From: Deltaproteobacteria bacterium
GTDB lineage: Bacteria; Desulfobacterota; Desulfuromonadia; Desulfuromonadales; BM103
Assembly: GCA_024636155.1 (NCBI GenBank)
Contig: JAGXHM010000039.1
Coordinates: 1 to 50,946, forward strand
Direction: 5' to 3'
DNA length: 50,946 bases
A program made the translations under genes and the position numbers. How positions within the stretch are numbered: the stretch's first letter is position 1; every line of letters starts with the position of its first letter. The notes under the pieces are model-generated. The model was not told the origin of the DNA. It worked only from the letters and a program-made list of their open reading frames with translations, and made no database searches. This document shows positions 27,230 through 38,027 of this stretch, piece by piece.

Positions 27230-28372
27230 TTAGTCGGTGCTTGCAATCGACAGGCGAGGCAGGTTGATGGTGACTTCGGTGCCATGGCCGGGCGCGCTGT
27301 TGAGGGTGATGGTGCCACCATGATCGCGAATAAACTGACGAGCATAGAAAAGGCCCAGACCGAAGCCGCGGACCTGACCGGTATGATGAGGATCGATCTG
27401 GTAGAATTTCTCGAAAATCTTGCCGAGCTCTTCTGCAGGAATTCCCGGCCCATTGTCGGCAATCGTGAGAGCGAACTTCTCTTCACTGATCTCTCCAGAG
27501 AGGACGATCTGACCCCCAGGGGGGGTGAACTTTATGGCATTTTCGTAAAGTGCGTTCAAAGCAAAGGCAATGCGACGGCGGTCGACGATGACCTTCGGCC
27601 AATCGCCGGACAAGCTGTTTTCCAAGGTCAGCCCCTTGTTTTGCGCCGACGCGCGTTTTTCAAGTAGAACGGAGCCAGCTATTTCTTTCAGATCCTCCCG
27701 AGAAGCCTTGCCATCGCCATCTTGCAGGATGATGTCGCTGTAATAAAGCAAGTCCTTGATCAGGTAAGCGAGGTATTCAGATTCTTCACGGATGGCATCG
27801 ACTGCGGCAACAAATTCCGGATCTTCAAGATCAAAAGTGCCGCTGGCAAGATTCTGGATGAAGAGAGAGATGGACGTCGTGGGGGTGCGCAGTTTGTGCG
27901 AAACAAGGCCGAGAAAGTCTGACTTGATGCGATCAAGTTGCTTGAGTTGCCCCAACTCCCGGCGCAGGGCTTTGTTCTCCAGAGCTTTCTTTATAGCCGT
28001 TTTGAGTTGCAGCAGGTTGATCGGTTTCTGGATAAAATCATCGGCGCGGGCTTTGAGAGCCCGCAGGATAATGTCTTTGTCGGCGTATCCGGTCATGACC
28101 ATGAACAGCTGTTCCGGATTCTGCTCCTTGACCTTTTGCAACAGGTCAAGCCCATTCATGACCGGCATCATGATGTCGGCCAGGATCAGATCTACCGTAT
28201 TGTTGTCCAGAAGCTGTAGCGCCTCTTGACCATTTTCCGCCTGAAGAATGCGATAGTCCTTCAGTATCCGGGCGCAGAGATCACGGATGATTGACTCATC
28301 ATCAACAATGAGGATAGTCGGCGTTTCCGTCCGCTGCAAGAACTGGGGTTCTTCCCGCATTTCTAGTCGCAT
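27230..28372 (-). CDS. Receiver-histidine kinase hybrid (REC-HisKA-HATPase)
   Basis: 380 residues. The N-terminal receiver (about 18-130) has D24/D25 and phospho-acceptor D66 in LILADIMMP. The HisKA dimerisation helix carries H159 in GLVSHKLRTP. The HATPase domain has NAIKFTPPGG, IADNGPGIP and GFGLGLFYARQF boxes. It has no membrane segment or input domain, so it is a cytoplasmic kinase that is itself the target of another kinase. Downstream of alaS (41 nt) in the same direction. Stimulus unknown. Confidence 0.93.
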   Translation of the reverse strand: MRLEMREEPQFLQRTETPTILIVDDESIIRDLCARILKDYRILQAENGQEALQLLDNNTVDLILADIMMPVMNGLDLLQKVKEQNPEQLFMVMTGYADKDIILRALKARADDFIQKPINLLQLKTAIKKALENKALRRELGQLKQLDRIKSDFLGLVSHKLRTPTTSISLFIQNLASGTFDLEDPEFVAAVDAIREESEYLAYLIKDLLYYSDIILQDGDGKASREDLKEIAGSVLLEKRASAQNKGLTLENSLSGDWPKVIVDRRRIAFALNALYENAIKFTPPGGQIVLSGEISEEKFALTIADNGPGIPAEELGKIFEKFYQIDPHHTGQVRGFGLGLFYARQFIRDHGGTITLNSAPGHGTEVTINLPRLSIASTD

Positions 28373-28412
28373 TCTATCTCCGCAGCAATACCGCGTCAGG
28401 TCCCTCTAAAAG

Positions 28413-31058
28413 CTAATTGCTCAGCGTGTTGCGAACCAGATCGGCTACTTTGCTTAAGGCCTCGGCCAGTTTCTCTGGCTGGCTGCCCCCTGCCTGGGCG
28501 AGATCGGGTCGGCCACCGCCGCGTCCACCAACTTCGGCGGCCAACACAGATATAAGTTTACCAGCATGTAGGCGTTTTGTCAGATCAGTCGTGACTGCAA
28601 TCAAGAGGTTGGCTTTACCTTCATGGGGACAGCCGATAGCGACAACACCTGAACCGACCTTGTCACGCAGTTTATCGGCCATGTCCCGCAAGCCTTTGCC
28701 GTCTGTCGAGTTGACTTCGGCGACCAGCAGTTTGATGCCGTCGATCTCCTGGACCTGACTCATTATATCGTCAGCTTGGCCAGCTTTCAGTCGACTTTCC
28801 AGAGTGGCTAGTTCGCGCTCCAACTCTTTCTGGCGTTCCACCATCTTTACCAGTCGGCTTTCCAGTTGCGGCCGGTCGCTTTTCACCAGGCCAGCAATGC
28901 GGCCAATGGAATCTTCCTGTTGCTGTACCAGCGCAAGCGCGCGCGTACCGGTTGCCGCTTCAATTCGGCGTACTCCGGCAGCAATGCCTGCTTCCTGGAT
29001 AATTTTAAAGAGACCAATGTCGCCAGCCGCATTTGTGTGAGTGCCGCCGCAGAGTTCCATGCTGAAATCACCAAGATTGACGACCCTGACCCGCTCTCCG
29101 TACTTTTCGCCAAAGAGCGCGGTTGCGCCTGCTGCAATCGCATCGTCGGCAGACATCTCTCGGATCTCCACGGCACGGTTTTCACGGATGCGGCGATTGA
29201 CTTCAGTTTCTATGCGCCTGAGTTCTTCAACCGTGATCGCAGTAAAGTGACTGAAGTCAAAACGCAAGCGATCAGGAGCAACCAGGGACCCTGCCTGCTT
29301 AACGTGGTCACCGAGTACCTCAACCAGAACGGCTTGCAGGATATGGGTCGCGGTATGATTCAGAGCGGTTGCCTGACGAGAGCTGACATCAACAGAGAGT
29401 TGAACTTCCTGGCCAATCTGTAGCGTTCCCTCGTTCACTTGACCAACATGAACAATCAGCTCCGGTAGTGGCTTTCTGGTCTCGGTAATGTCGATCATTA
29501 GAGCTGGGGCGCTGATTGTGCCGAGATCACCAACCTGGCCACCAGACTCACCATAGAAGGGCGTCGACTCGGTGATGATTTCGATTCGTTCACCCGCTTT
29601 CGCCTGACTGACCTGCTCGCCATCGTGCAGAATTGTTACGACCTTGCTCGTGGCCTGCATCTTCTCGTAGCCGATGAAGTTTACCTTGGATCCCTGCTCA
29701 AGCAGTTCACGGTAAACCGTATCGATCGCTTCTTCACCTGAACCTTTCCAGTGTTTGCGCGCTTTCTGGCGTTGTTCTTCCATGCAGCTTTCAAAATCTG
29801 CTTCATCAACGGTGAAGCCTTCTGCTTCAACGATGTCCGCAGTCAGATCGGTCGGAAAGCCGAAGGTGTCATACAATTTGAAGAGTACGTTGCCGGGGAT
29901 GACTGTTGACTGCTCCTGGCGCAGAAGGTCAACTTGCTCATTGAGGATGCGCAGGCCGTTGTCGAGAGTCTGGATAAAGCGTTCTTCTTCCTTCTCTACG
30001 ATTTTGGCGACGAAACTTTTGCGTTCTGCTTCCTGCGGATAGGCTTCAATCATAAACTCAAGAACGAACACAGCTGTTTTGTAGAGGACCGGATCAGCAA
30101 AGCCGAGCATCTTGGCGTGACGCATGGCTCGGCGCATGATGCGACGAAGTACGTAACCACGGCCTTCGTTGCTTGGCATGACGCCATCGGCAATCAGGTA
30201 AGCGGTTGCCCTGCTGTGATCGGCCATGACCCGCATCGAGACATCATCTTCAAGTTTATCGCCGTAGCTTTTGCCGGAGAGTTTCTCGATGTAGCCGATG
30301 ATGTCGCGGAGCAGATTGGTGTCGTAGTTTGACTGCACGCCCTGCATCACCGTGGTGATGCGCTCCAGACCCATACCGGTGTCGACGGCCGGTTTCGGCA
30401 GTGGAACCAGCTCACCGTCGGGCTGACGGTCAAACTGCATGAAGACGTTGTTCCAGATTTCCATGTAGCGATCGCAGTCGCAACCGACGGTGCAATCGGG
30501 AGAATCGCAGCCGATTTCCGGTCCGTTGTCATAGAAAATTTCTGAGCAGGGGCCACAGGGGCCGGTATCACCCATCGACCAGAAGTTGTCTTCTTCAAAC
30601 CGGAAAATGCGTTCTCGTGGAACACCTTCCTGTTCGAACCAGATGTCGGCAGCTTCATCGTCGTCAGTGTAAACCGAGACGTAAAGGCGGTCCTTGTCCA
30701 TGCCCATATCAACAGTGAGAAATTCCCAGGCATAGGCTATCGCCTCTTTCTTGAAATAATCGCCGAAGGAGAAATTGCCAAGCATTTCGAAAAAGGTGTG
30801 ATGGCGCGCGGTGCGACCGACATTCTCCAGGTCATTGTGCTTGCCGCCAGCCCGTACGCATTTCTGCGAGGTTGTGGCACGCACATAGGCTCGTTTTTCA
30901 TGGCCGAGGAAACAGTCCTTGAACTGGTTCATGCCGGCATTGGTAAAGAGCAAGGTCGGGTCGTTATGTGGGACCAGAGAGGAAGATTCTACGATTGTGT
31001 GGCCGCGATCTTCAAAAAACTTCAAAAAGAGCTGGCGTATTTCACTACCTGTTTTCAT
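28413..31058 (-). CDS. alaS: Alanyl-tRNA synthetase
   Basis: 881 residues. Class II catalytic core with [17 protein letters not shown], editing domain with [11 protein letters not shown] and [13 protein letters not shown] (zinc-binding His/Cys set), and the C-terminal DHHA1-type domain ending in a glycine-rich [15 protein letters not shown] segment. It charges tRNA-Ala and clears Ser/Gly mischarging. ATG 31058 is taken as start; a TTG four codons upstream is possible. It overlaps the recX end by 14 nt, the common recA-recX-alaS arrangement. Confidence 0.97.
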   Translation of the reverse strand: MKTGSEIRQLFLKFFEDRGHTIVESSSLVPHNDPTLLFTNAGMNQFKDCFLGHEKRAYVRATTSQKCVRAGGKHNDLENVGRTARHHTFFEMLGNFSFGDYFKKEAIAYAWEFLTVDMGMDKDRLYVSVYTDDDEAADIWFEQEGVPRERIFRFEEDNFWSMGDTGPCGPCSEIFYDNGPEIGCDSPDCTVGCDCDRYMEIWNNVFMQFDRQPDGELVPLPKPAVDTGMGLERITTVMQGVQSNYDTNLLRDIIGYIEKLSGKSYGDKLEDDVSMRVMADHSRATAYLIADGVMPSNEGRGYVLRRIMRRAMRHAKMLGFADPVLYKTAVFVLEFMIEAYPQEAERKSFVAKIVEKEEERFIQTLDNGLRILNEQVDLLRQEQSTVIPGNVLFKLYDTFGFPTDLTADIVEAEGFTVDEADFESCMEEQRQKARKHWKGSGEEAIDTVYRELLEQGSKVNFIGYEKMQATSKVVTILHDGEQVSQAKAGERIEIITESTPFYGESGGQVGDLGTISAPALMIDITETRKPLPELIVHVGQVNEGTLQIGQEVQLSVDVSSRQATALNHTATHILQAVLVEVLGDHVKQAGSLVAPDRLRFDFSHFTAITVEELRRIETEVNRRIRENRAVEIREMSADDAIAAGATALFGEKYGERVRVVNLGDFSMELCGGTHTNAAGDIGLFKIIQEAGIAAGVRRIEAATGTRALALVQQQEDSIGRIAGLVKSDRPQLESRLVKMVERQKELERELATLESRLKAGQADDIMSQVQEIDGIKLLVAEVNSTDGKGLRDMADKLRDKVGSGVVAIGCPHEGKANLLIAVTTDLTKRLHAGKLISVLAAEVGGRGGGRPDLAQAGGSQPEKLAEALSKVADLVRNTLSN

Positions 31059-31560
31059 CGTTTGTTTCAAAGCCTTTCCGTGTTAATCGATTCATGATGT
31101 GGCTGATTGAAAAGCCGCGTCGTTGGAGAAAATGTACAACCCGTTGCCGTTCTTTGGCTGGTGCTGAGTTGTAGCTGAAATCAGGGAATCGTCGTTGTAA
31201 AAGTGATGTAAGCAACTCTTCTTCGTCGCAAGCCTCGCGAGCTTTGTCCAAAGCCTGACAGGCGAGTTCTTCGCTGATGCCACGTTGCCGCAGATCAGCC
31301 AGAATGCGTGGGCCGACGGCACGACCTTGAGTCATCAGGCTGGTTGCCCGTTGTAGAGCGTAGCGGGCATCATCGAGGTAGCCAAGTTCAAGGCAACGCT
31401 GCAACGCATCGTCGATGCTCGTCTGATCAAAGCCTTTAGCCAACAGGCGGCGCTGTAACTCCATCTGGCTGTAGTCGCGGCCAGTCAATAACCGAAGTAT
31501 TGCTGGCCAGGGGTCAGTCCGCCCGGCTGTCGGTTCCGGTTTATTCGCCACCTTTATCAT
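31045..31560 (-). CDS. recX: Regulatory protein RecX
   Basis: About 171 residues. Three-helix tandem repeats typical of RecX are seen: [34 protein letters not shown] and [17 protein letters not shown]. RecX binds RecA filaments and limits recombinase activity. ATG 31560 lies inside the end of pilT (20-nt overlap); a GTG at 31551 is an alternative. The order recA-pilT-recX-alaS puts pilT between the usual partners. Confidence 0.9.
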   Translation of the reverse strand: MIKVANKPEPTAGRTDPWPAILRLLTGRDYSQMELQRRLLAKGFDQTSIDDALQRCLELGYLDDARYALQRATSLMTQGRAVGPRILADLRQRGISEELACQALDKAREACDEEELLTSLLQRRFPDFSYNSAPAKERQRVVHFLQRRGFSISHIMNRLTRKGFETNDENR

Positions 31561-32668
31561 CGGTGCCGTCAAAGGCATCCCAAGAGAGATCTGAGGTTGA
31601 CGAAACACCGGACATCTTGAGCTTGAAATCGTCCGGATTGGAACACTGCCGCAGGGCCTCCTCGAAGCTGATCATCTTGTTTTTGAGCAGTCCCATCAAC
31701 GATTGGTCGAAGGTCTGCATGCCGTAAGATTCAAAGCCCTGCTGAATTGCTTCCGGCAATGACTTGGTCTGATCTTTGTCGTCGATCATCTGGCGAACTC
31801 TGGCCGAAGCGACCATGACTTCGACTGCAGGAACGCGGCCTTTGCCATCGAGTCTTGGCACCAGGCGCATGGAAATGACACCACGCAAGACCGCTGCCAA
31901 CTGGATGCGGATCTGGCGTTGCTGGAACGGTGGGAAGACCGAGATAATCCGGTTGACTGTTTCCGTTGCATCAATTGTATGCAGGGTAGAGAGAACCAGA
32001 TGGCCTGTTTCTGCTGCTGTCAGGGCCGTCTCGATCGTCTCATGATCGCGCATCTCGCCGACCAGAATGACGTCTGGGTCCTGCCGCAGAGCTGATTTCA
32101 ATGCGGGCTGAAAACCTTTGGTGTCGGAGCCAACTTCGCGCTGATTGATGATGCTTTTCTTGTCACGATGGAGGAACTCGATCGGATCCTCAATCGTGAC
32201 GATATGAGTCTTACGGTTGGTGTTGATGTAGTCAATCAAAGCTGCAAGGCTGGTTGATTTGCCGGAACCGGTGGCGCCGGTCACCAGGATCAGGCCGCGA
32301 TTGGCCATGACCATCTTCTTGATAACTGGCGGCAGCAGCAGGTCGTCGATGCTTTTGATGTCAAAAGGAATGGCACGGAAAACCATCGAAACAGAGCCAC
32401 GCTGGGTAAAAGCGTTGACACGGAAGCGTCCCAGGCCGGGGACTCCATAGGCCAAATCCACTTCATAAGAGCTTTCAAAGCGCTCTCTCTGCATATCATT
32501 CATGATCTCGGCGCAGATCTGCTCGGTTTGTTCCGGAGTGATCCGAGGTGCTTTTGGCAGCGGGCGCAGCGTACCGTCGATGCGGTAAATTGGTGGCAGG
32601 CCTGCTTTGAGATGGATGTCAGAAGCTCCGGACTTCAGGCCGACCGAGAGGATCTCATTGAGTTCCAT
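31541..32668 (-). CDS. pilT: Type IV pilus retraction ATPase PilT
   Basis: 375 residues. Secretion-ATPase fold with N-terminal GASDIHLKAGLPPIYRIDG, Walker A GATGSGKSTS, the Asp box, and the Walker B region GEMRDHETIETALTAAETGH. The His box LSTLHT and PilT-specific AIRNLIRE-like region (here RVRQMIDDKDQTKSLPEAI) follow. PilT depolymerises pili in twitching motility. The acidic C-tail ([16 protein letters not shown]) overlaps recX. It starts just 3 nt after the recA stop, so the two are co-transcribed. Confidence 0.95.
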   Translation of the reverse strand: MELNEILSVGLKSGASDIHLKAGLPPIYRIDGTLRPLPKAPRITPEQTEQICAEIMNDMQRERFESSYEVDLAYGVPGLGRFRVNAFTQRGSVSMVFRAIPFDIKSIDDLLLPPVIKKMVMANRGLILVTGATGSGKSTSLAALIDYINTNRKTHIVTIEDPIEFLHRDKKSIINQREVGSDTKGFQPALKSALRQDPDVILVGEMRDHETIETALTAAETGHLVLSTLHTIDATETVNRIISVFPPFQQRQIRIQLAAVLRGVISMRLVPRLDGKGRVPAVEVMVASARVRQMIDDKDQTKSLPEAIQQGFESYGMQTFDQSLMGLLKNKMISFEEALRQCSNPDDFKLKMSGVSSTSDLSWDAFDGTDDKGGE

Positions 32669-32671
32669 GAA

Positions 32672-33694
32672 TTACTCTCCTTTAGACGGGCTGACTGCAG
32701 CTTTGAGGCCGTAATGCTCGAGTACTTTCGTTTCAATGTCAGCGGCGGTTTCAGGGTGCTCGGTCAAATATTGTTTGGCATTCTCGCGGCCTTGACCAAT
32801 GCGCTCTTCGCCGTAGGAAAACCAGGAGCCGCTTTTTTCGACAATATTGCAATCTACACCCAGATCGACCAAATCTCCCACGCGGGAGATGCCGGTGCCA
32901 TACATGATGTCAAACTCAGCTTCCTTGAAGGGTGGGGCGACTTTGTTTTTGACAACTTTGACCCGGGTGCGGTTGCCGATCACATCCTGCCCTTGTTTGA
33001 GCGAGGCAATCCTGCGGATGTCCATGCGTATGGAGGCATAAAATTTCAGGGCATTGCCGCCGGTGGTGGTCTCCGGGTTACCGAACATAACGCCAATCTT
33101 CATGCGAATCTGGTTAATAAAAATCACGCAGCAGTTCGATTTACTGATGGTTCCTGTCAGTTTGCGTAAAGCCTGAGACATCAACCTGGCCTGCAGGCCC
33201 ATGTGCGAATCGCCCATCTCGCCTTCGATCTCTGCGCGAGGGACCAAGGCAGCAACTGAGTCGATAATCAGAACATCGATGGCGCCACTGCGGACGAGGA
33301 CTTCGACGATCTCAAGCGCCTGCTCGCCTGTGTCCGGTTGTGATATCAACAGCTCGTCAGTATTGACACCAAGCTTCTTGGCATAGTGAACATCGAGGGC
33401 GTGCTCAGCATCAACAAAAGCAGCAACGCCGCCTGTTTTCTGAGCTTCTGCAGCAATGTGCAGGGCCAGGGTGGTTTTCCCTGAAGACTCTGGTCCGTAG
33501 ATTTCGACAATCCGGCCGCATGGGACGCCGCCGATGCCGAGTGCAATGTTCAGGCTCAAAGCGCCGGTCGAAATTGATTTGATGTCTGGCAGAACCGCAT
33601 CTTCACCAAGACGCATGATGCTGCCTTTGCCAAACTGTTTCTCAATCTGGCCCATAGCCAGTTCAATAGCTCTGTTGCGATCACTCACTGCCAT
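32672..33694 (-). CDS. recA: Recombinase RecA
   Basis: 340 residues. Walker [10 protein letters not shown], Walker [14 protein letters not shown]-binding loop L1 region [20 protein letters not shown] and L2 ([18 protein letters not shown]) are all conserved. It catalyses strand exchange and LexA self-cleavage. ATG 33694 is preceded by AAAAGGAGGG. No obvious E. coli-type LexA box is visible in the 56-nt gap before it, so SOS control, if any, uses a different operator or a distant promoter. Confidence 0.98.
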   Translation of the reverse strand: MAVSDRNRAIELAMGQIEKQFGKGSIMRLGEDAVLPDIKSISTGALSLNIALGIGGVPCGRIVEIYGPESSGKTTLALHIAAEAQKTGGVAAFVDAEHALDVHYAKKLGVNTDELLISQPDTGEQALEIVEVLVRSGAIDVLIIDSVAALVPRAEIEGEMGDSHMGLQARLMSQALRKLTGTISKSNCCVIFINQIRMKIGVMFGNPETTTGGNALKFYASIRMDIRRIASLKQGQDVIGNRTRVKVVKNKVAPPFKEAEFDIMYGTGISRVGDLVDLGVDCNIVEKSGSWFSYGEERIGQGRENAKQYLTEHPETAADIETKVLEHYGLKAAVSPSKGE

Positions 33695-33750
33695 CAGTTG
33701 TCCCTCCTTTTAGGGCAAATGCATACAATATCGAAACATTTGATTGTTTG

Positions 33751-34323
33751 TTACGGAATATCGATTTCATCAAGGTTCACCGCAAATAATGGAATATGTT
33801 CTGCGCCGCTAGACAGCAAGCGACTTTCATAAAGAATCAGCTTATCAACGGGCAACGTGCCTATCCGTCTGCGCCCGACTGAGTGGAAAAGATCCGTCAA
33901 ATCTGGCTGCGGCTGTCGCAGTCGACCGATAGTCAAGTGCGGTGAGTAAGGCCGTGATTCCGTGGCAACTCCGGCTTGATGCAGAAGGTTACTGCAATCT
34001 TGGTGAAGTTGCTTAAGCTGGTCAATGGGTTCCAGGTCGAGCCATATGATACGCGGTCGCCGTTGATTGGGAAAGGCCCCAAGCCGTTTGACCTCGACCT
34101 GGAAGGGCCGATTACAGCCTATAACGGATAGCACAGACACCCTGATCTTTTCAAGGGTTTCCTGCTCGATTTCGCCGAAGAAGTGTAAGGTCAGGTGCAG
34201 GTTTTTCGGGTCGACCCAGCGAGCGGCCGGTATCTCTGTCTGGAGTTGTCTTTGAATAACGTTGATAGAGCCTTGCAATTGCCGGGGTAAAGGTATGCCA
34301 AGAAAGACTCTAACCAAGGACAT
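33751..34323 (-). CDS. thpR: RNA 2',3'-cyclic phosphodiesterase (LigT/ThpR family)
   Basis: 190 residues. The two HXTX catalytic motifs of the 2H phosphoesterase superfamily are present: HLTL at 43-46 and HLTI at 129-132. VRVFLGIPLP at the N-terminus is typical. The enzyme opens 2',3'-cyclic phosphate RNA ends to 2'-phosphates; its physiological role in bacteria is unclear. ATG 34323 follows GAGGAG and overlaps the end of the upstream kinase gene by 14 nt. Confidence 0.93.
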   Translation of the reverse strand: MSLVRVFLGIPLPRQLQGSINVIQRQLQTEIPAARWVDPKNLHLTLHFFGEIEQETLEKIRVSVLSVIGCNRPFQVEVKRLGAFPNQRRPRIIWLDLEPIDQLKQLHQDCSNLLHQAGVATESRPYSPHLTIGRLRQPQPDLTDLFHSVGRRRIGTLPVDKLILYESRLLSSGAEHIPLFAVNLDEIDIP

Positions 34324-36262
34324 ATCTCTCCTCATTGCGGCTGGCCAGAGGCAGAAACGCTGAAAAACAACAGCCTTGAGAGAGTCCGGCACTTTCCACC
34401 CAGACCAGACCAGCATGGGTTTCAATAATCCCTTTGGCTAAGGCCAGTCCGAGTCCAACCCCTTTGCCGCCAAATCGGGCTTGAGATGTGGAGTGCCCTG
34501 AGATGTCCCCGACTTCATGGAATTTGTCAAAAATTCGAACCTGGTCTTCTTGGTCGAGCCCTATGCCGCTGTCGCTGATTGAAATTTGCAGGTAATCCTC
34601 GGCCAGAGCCCCGTTAAAAAAACTTTCGGAAAAGGCTCTCAGCTTTTCAGTGAGAGCGGACACCTCTTCCTGCGGCAGGGTCCGTCCGGTAATCTGTACC
34701 CAGCCCCCCTCCGGGGTAAACTTCATGGCGTTTTCCATCAGTCGGCCGAGGGCACGTTTTAAATGATGGACATCGCCACGAATCATGGCGTCGTCAGGAA
34801 ACTCTTGCAGTTCAAGATGCAACTTGCGCATTTCGCAATTTGGCCTGGCCTCGGTGAGGATCTCATTGATCATCGGCAGGGGGTTGAATGCCTCTTGAGC
34901 CATATAGAGGGTTTTTGCTTCGAGCCGGGCAGTTTCGAGAAGATCGTCAACAATGTGGTTGAGCCGCAGGCTGCCACGCATGATGACAGCCAGGGCGCGT
35001 TTCTCGTTTTCACCAAGCATGCCCTCTGTCTGACTTTGCAGAAATTCTGCTCCGGAAAGAATGGTTGTCAAAGGCGTGCGCAGCTCATGTGAGGCAAGTG
35101 ACAGGAAGGAGCTTTTCATCTGGTTCAGACTTTGAAGGGTGCGGTGATGTTGTTCGAGTTGTTCCAGATTGTCACGCAGGGTCGACCGAGAGCGTTCCAA
35201 TTCGCGAAGGCTGGCAAAATTGAGTCGATGCTGCCATTGCAACTCGTTAAAGAGTTCTGCGTTTTTCAGCAGTGGACCGAGTTGTCTGCCGATCGCCTGG
35301 ATCAGCCGCACATCCTCCCGGCCGAATACCCTGCTGCCACGATCGAAAATGAAAAGCACGCCCAGGGTTTCTTCTTCGGCAATAAACGGTACCGCCAAAA
35401 AAGCTCGCCAGTGGTCTGCAAACACTGCACTGGAAATTCGTCTGTGGTCATTTTGCAGATTGGTGGATAAGCGCGGTCGGCCGGTTGAAACAACTTTTCC
35501 TGCCAAGCCTATCCCAGGTCGCATTTGTCCAAGTTCTTCAACAACATTGTCGGGAATGTTGCGATGGAGGGCCAGTTTCATCTCTGTACCACCTTGCTCA
35601 AGAAGGAAAATACCTCCCCCAGAGATGGTAAGACTCTTGATGACCTCATCAAGAATGATTTCAAGGGTGTGCGGCAGATCATGGCCTTCGGCAACTCGAT
35701 GGGAGATTTCATTCAGAAGCGTGAGGTGCCGGTTGTGACGTTGCAGTTCGAGTTGCAAGTTGGTTGTCTGGGTAACGTCACGAAAGCTGCCATAGATAAC
35801 CTTGCGCTTTTGCATCCGTCCGGTTTTTATCTTGATTTCACCAATGAATTGGCTGCCGTCTTTACGTCGGAATTTGATTTCGTTGGCCTCTGCCTCTCCT
35901 TGTTTCACGGCCGCGCTGATCATGCGTAATATACGTTTTCGATGTTCACGAGAGAAGAGGACCTTGAAAGTCAGGTGGACGACTGAGCCTTGGGTGTAGC
36001 CCAGCAGATTCTCCGCCTGACGATTGATCTCCAGCAGTGAACCCTCTTCTTGATCAAAGATAAACAAGGCTTCGCCAGAGTTCTGAATGAGTTGCTGATC
36101 GCGGCTATAGTAATCCTCAAGCAGGTCGGTTTGCTCCTGGCGGGCCTCTTCGCTGACCAGAAGTTTGCTCTGCAGCCTTCGGAGCTGGCTCTGGTTGCGC
36201 ATGGCCCAAGTGATGACCAGAATGATACTGAATCCCGCAAGCACAAAGGCAGCCGTTGTCAT
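34310..36262 (-). CDS. Membrane-anchored PAS-GAF sensor histidine kinase
   Basis: About 650 residues. One N-terminal membrane helix (AAFVLAGFSIILVITWAM) is followed by a short coiled coil and a PAS domain with PAC (about 50-165, ...RRKDGSQFIGEIKIK). A GAF domain (about 190-335) and a linker coiled coil follow. HisKA has SLASHELRTPLTTIL, and HATPase has MENAMKFTPEGG, ISDSGIGLDQED and GGKGVGLGLALAKGI. ATG 36262 is chosen for GGGAGAG upstream; it overlaps the cinA stop closely. No response regulator is adjacent. It interrupts the otherwise common cinA-thpR-recA order. Confidence 0.93.
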   Translation of the reverse strand: MTTAAFVLAGFSIILVITWAMRNQSQLRRLQSKLLVSEEARQEQTDLLEDYYSRDQQLIQNSGEALFIFDQEEGSLLEINRQAENLLGYTQGSVVHLTFKVLFSREHRKRILRMISAAVKQGEAEANEIKFRRKDGSQFIGEIKIKTGRMQKRKVIYGSFRDVTQTTNLQLELQRHNRHLTLLNEISHRVAEGHDLPHTLEIILDEVIKSLTISGGGIFLLEQGGTEMKLALHRNIPDNVVEELGQMRPGIGLAGKVVSTGRPRLSTNLQNDHRRISSAVFADHWRAFLAVPFIAEEETLGVLFIFDRGSRVFGREDVRLIQAIGRQLGPLLKNAELFNELQWQHRLNFASLRELERSRSTLRDNLEQLEQHHRTLQSLNQMKSSFLSLASHELRTPLTTILSGAEFLQSQTEGMLGENEKRALAVIMRGSLRLNHIVDDLLETARLEAKTLYMAQEAFNPLPMINEILTEARPNCEMRKLHLELQEFPDDAMIRGDVHHLKRALGRLMENAMKFTPEGGWVQITGRTLPQEEVSALTEKLRAFSESFFNGALAEDYLQISISDSGIGLDQEDQVRIFDKFHEVGDISGHSTSQARFGGKGVGLGLALAKGIIETHAGLVWVESAGLSQGCCFSAFLPLASRNEERYVLG

Positions 36263-36264
36263 GA

Positions 36265-37518
36265 TCAGCTCTCCCACTCTTCGCCAGAAAGGCGGGACAT
36301 GGCCAGCCTGCGAAGCCAGTCAAGGGCTGTGCAGGCTGTGCGTAGTCGGACCTGGTCACGGTTGCCAGAGAAGTTGAATCGCTCAACGCGTTCTTTCCCG
36401 GGGCTGATCATGGCCAGGTAGACTGTCCCGACCGGTTTATCACCGGTGCCGCCAGCGGGGCCGGCAATGCCGGTTACGGCAAGGCTGATGTCAGTGTGAG
36501 CCGCTGCGTGTACGCCTTTCGCCATGGCCTCTGCACACTCGGCACTTACGGCGCCATGATGATCAAGAAGCTCTTGGGAAACATTCAGGCAATTCGTTTT
36601 GGCGGAGTTGGCGTATGTGACGACGCTGCGTTCCAGAAAGGTTGAAGAGCCAGGCTGGTCGGTCAGCAGCTTGGCGATCAGGCCGCCGGTACACGATTCG
36701 GCGAGGGCAAGCGTGATGCCAGCGGTTGAAAGTAAGCGTGCCGTGGTTCCCGCCAGGGTGTCGTTGTCGATGCCGACAACATGATCTCCCAGCGCTTTAC
36801 GCACGGCCAGTTCGGCACGGTCCGCCAGTCTTTGAGCGGTTTCACCACTGCTGCGCAGCTTGACCTTCACCATCGGGAACTCAACATTGAACGCCAACTC
36901 AACACCCTCCGGCAGGCCATTGCGATTAATACGGCTCTCAACGTCCGGTTCCGACAGACCAAAGACGGTAATAACCCGTTGGCACTGCAAAGGAGGGTTT
37001 GGAAAGCGGTTCAGCAGTGATGGGATGACATACTCTTCGAGCATCGCCAGCATTTCATGGGGAACGCCAGGCAGGCAATAGAGATCAGCTTGGTTGCTCT
37101 GCAGGTGGAATCCAGGGGCCGTTCCATTCTGGTTGGCAATAACTGTGCTTCTGCTTGGCATAAGGGCTTGTTTCTCGTTGCGTGGGTGCATCTCTCGCTG
37201 GTGAGCGCTAAAGCGAGCTTTGATCTGCATGAGCGCTTTGTCGTTCAGGCTTAAGGAACGCTCAAAAGCACGGGCTGTCGCTTTGGCGGTACGGTCATCC
37301 TCGGTTGGGCCGAGTCCGCCTGTTGCGATCACCACGTCGTGCGCCCTGGCCAGGCGTTGTAGCGTGGCAACAATGTCTTCTTCACGGTCACCAATTGTCG
37401 TTGCTTCGCGTACCGGCAGAGAGTTTTCTGCTAATATCTGAGCGATTGCAGCTGTATTGGTGTCGGCCAGATCGCCGTTCAGAAGTTCATCGCCTATGGT
37501 GAGAATTGCAATTTTCAT
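36265..37518 (-). CDS. cinA: CinA: competence/damage-inducible, NMN deamidase-type protein
   Basis: 417 residues with both family domains. The N-terminal molybdopterin-binding-like (COG1058) domain has MKIAILTIGDELLNGDLADTN and TGGLGPTEDD. The C-terminal NMN amidohydrolase domain has LALAESCTGGLIAKLLTD...GSSTFLERSVVTYAN. The C-terminal domain converts nicotinamide mononucleotide to nicotinic acid mononucleotide in pyridine nucleotide salvage; the N-terminal domain can hydrolyse ADP-ribose in homologues. Often cotranscribed with recA, as here in direction and order. Confidence 0.95.
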   Translation of the reverse strand: MKIAILTIGDELLNGDLADTNTAAIAQILAENSLPVREATTIGDREEDIVATLQRLARAHDVVIATGGLGPTEDDRTAKATARAFERSLSLNDKALMQIKARFSAHQREMHPRNEKQALMPSRSTVIANQNGTAPGFHLQSNQADLYCLPGVPHEMLAMLEEYVIPSLLNRFPNPPLQCQRVITVFGLSEPDVESRINRNGLPEGVELAFNVEFPMVKVKLRSSGETAQRLADRAELAVRKALGDHVVGIDNDTLAGTTARLLSTAGITLALAESCTGGLIAKLLTDQPGSSTFLERSVVTYANSAKTNCLNVSQELLDHHGAVSAECAEAMAKGVHAAAHTDISLAVTGIAGPAGGTGDKPVGTVYLAMISPGKERVERFNFSGNRDQVRLRTACTALDWLRRLAMSRLSGEEWES

Positions 37519-37567
37519 CGGTGTCGGGATTCTTCTGAATGACTGTCAGCAGGGGGCTCTGCCAGCA

Positions 37568-38026
37568 TCATCCCAGGTTAAAAAGCCACAGGGTCAGGCG
37601 TAGTGCAATTGCACCGTAAATCCCGGCAACGAAATCGTCGAGGACTACGCCGACACCATGCTTCAGGTTTGTGTCAAACCATCGCGCAGGCTGGGGCTTG
37701 AGAATATCAAAAAGCCGGAACCAGAAAAAACCGAGTATGGCCACGGGCCAACTCCACGGCAGAAAAGCTACGGTTACCAGGTAGCCGATCAGTTCATCGA
37801 TGACGATGCGGCCATCATCGACGACGCCGTAAATTTGTCCGGCGGCGTCGGCGACCCAGAAGCTGAGGAAAAGCAGTGCCATAAAAGTGACCAGAAAGAG
37901 CCACCATGGCCAGCTGCTAATCAGGTAAAAAATGGGGATTCCGGCAAGTGTGCCGACCGTCCCCGAGGCAAAAGGTGCGTAGCCGAGACCGGCATTGCTG
38001 GAGAGAAAAAGAACCAGTTTGCGCAC
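37568..38026 (-). CDS. pgpA: Phosphatidylglycerophosphatase A
   Basis: 152 residues. The PgpA signature SSNAGLGYAPFASGTVGTLAG is near the N-terminus. A conserved D-E pair (VIDELIGYLV) and three to four hydrophobic helices follow. It dephosphorylates phosphatidylglycerophosphate at the inner membrane in phospholipid synthesis. One nucleotide separates it from larC upstream, so expression is coupled. Confidence 0.94.
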   Translation of the reverse strand: MRKLVLFLSSNAGLGYAPFASGTVGTLAGIPIFYLISSWPWWLFLVTFMALLFLSFWVADAAGQIYGVVDDGRIVIDELIGYLVTVAFLPWSWPVAILGFFWFRLFDILKPQPARWFDTNLKHGVGVVLDDFVAGIYGAIALRLTLWLFNLG

Positions 38027-38027
38027 T

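Noticed and set aside
33695-33750. LexA operator before recA
   Set aside because: No E. coli or Bacillus-type SOS box can be seen in the 56-nt gap. Lineage-specific operators cannot be excluded without a search, so none is claimed.
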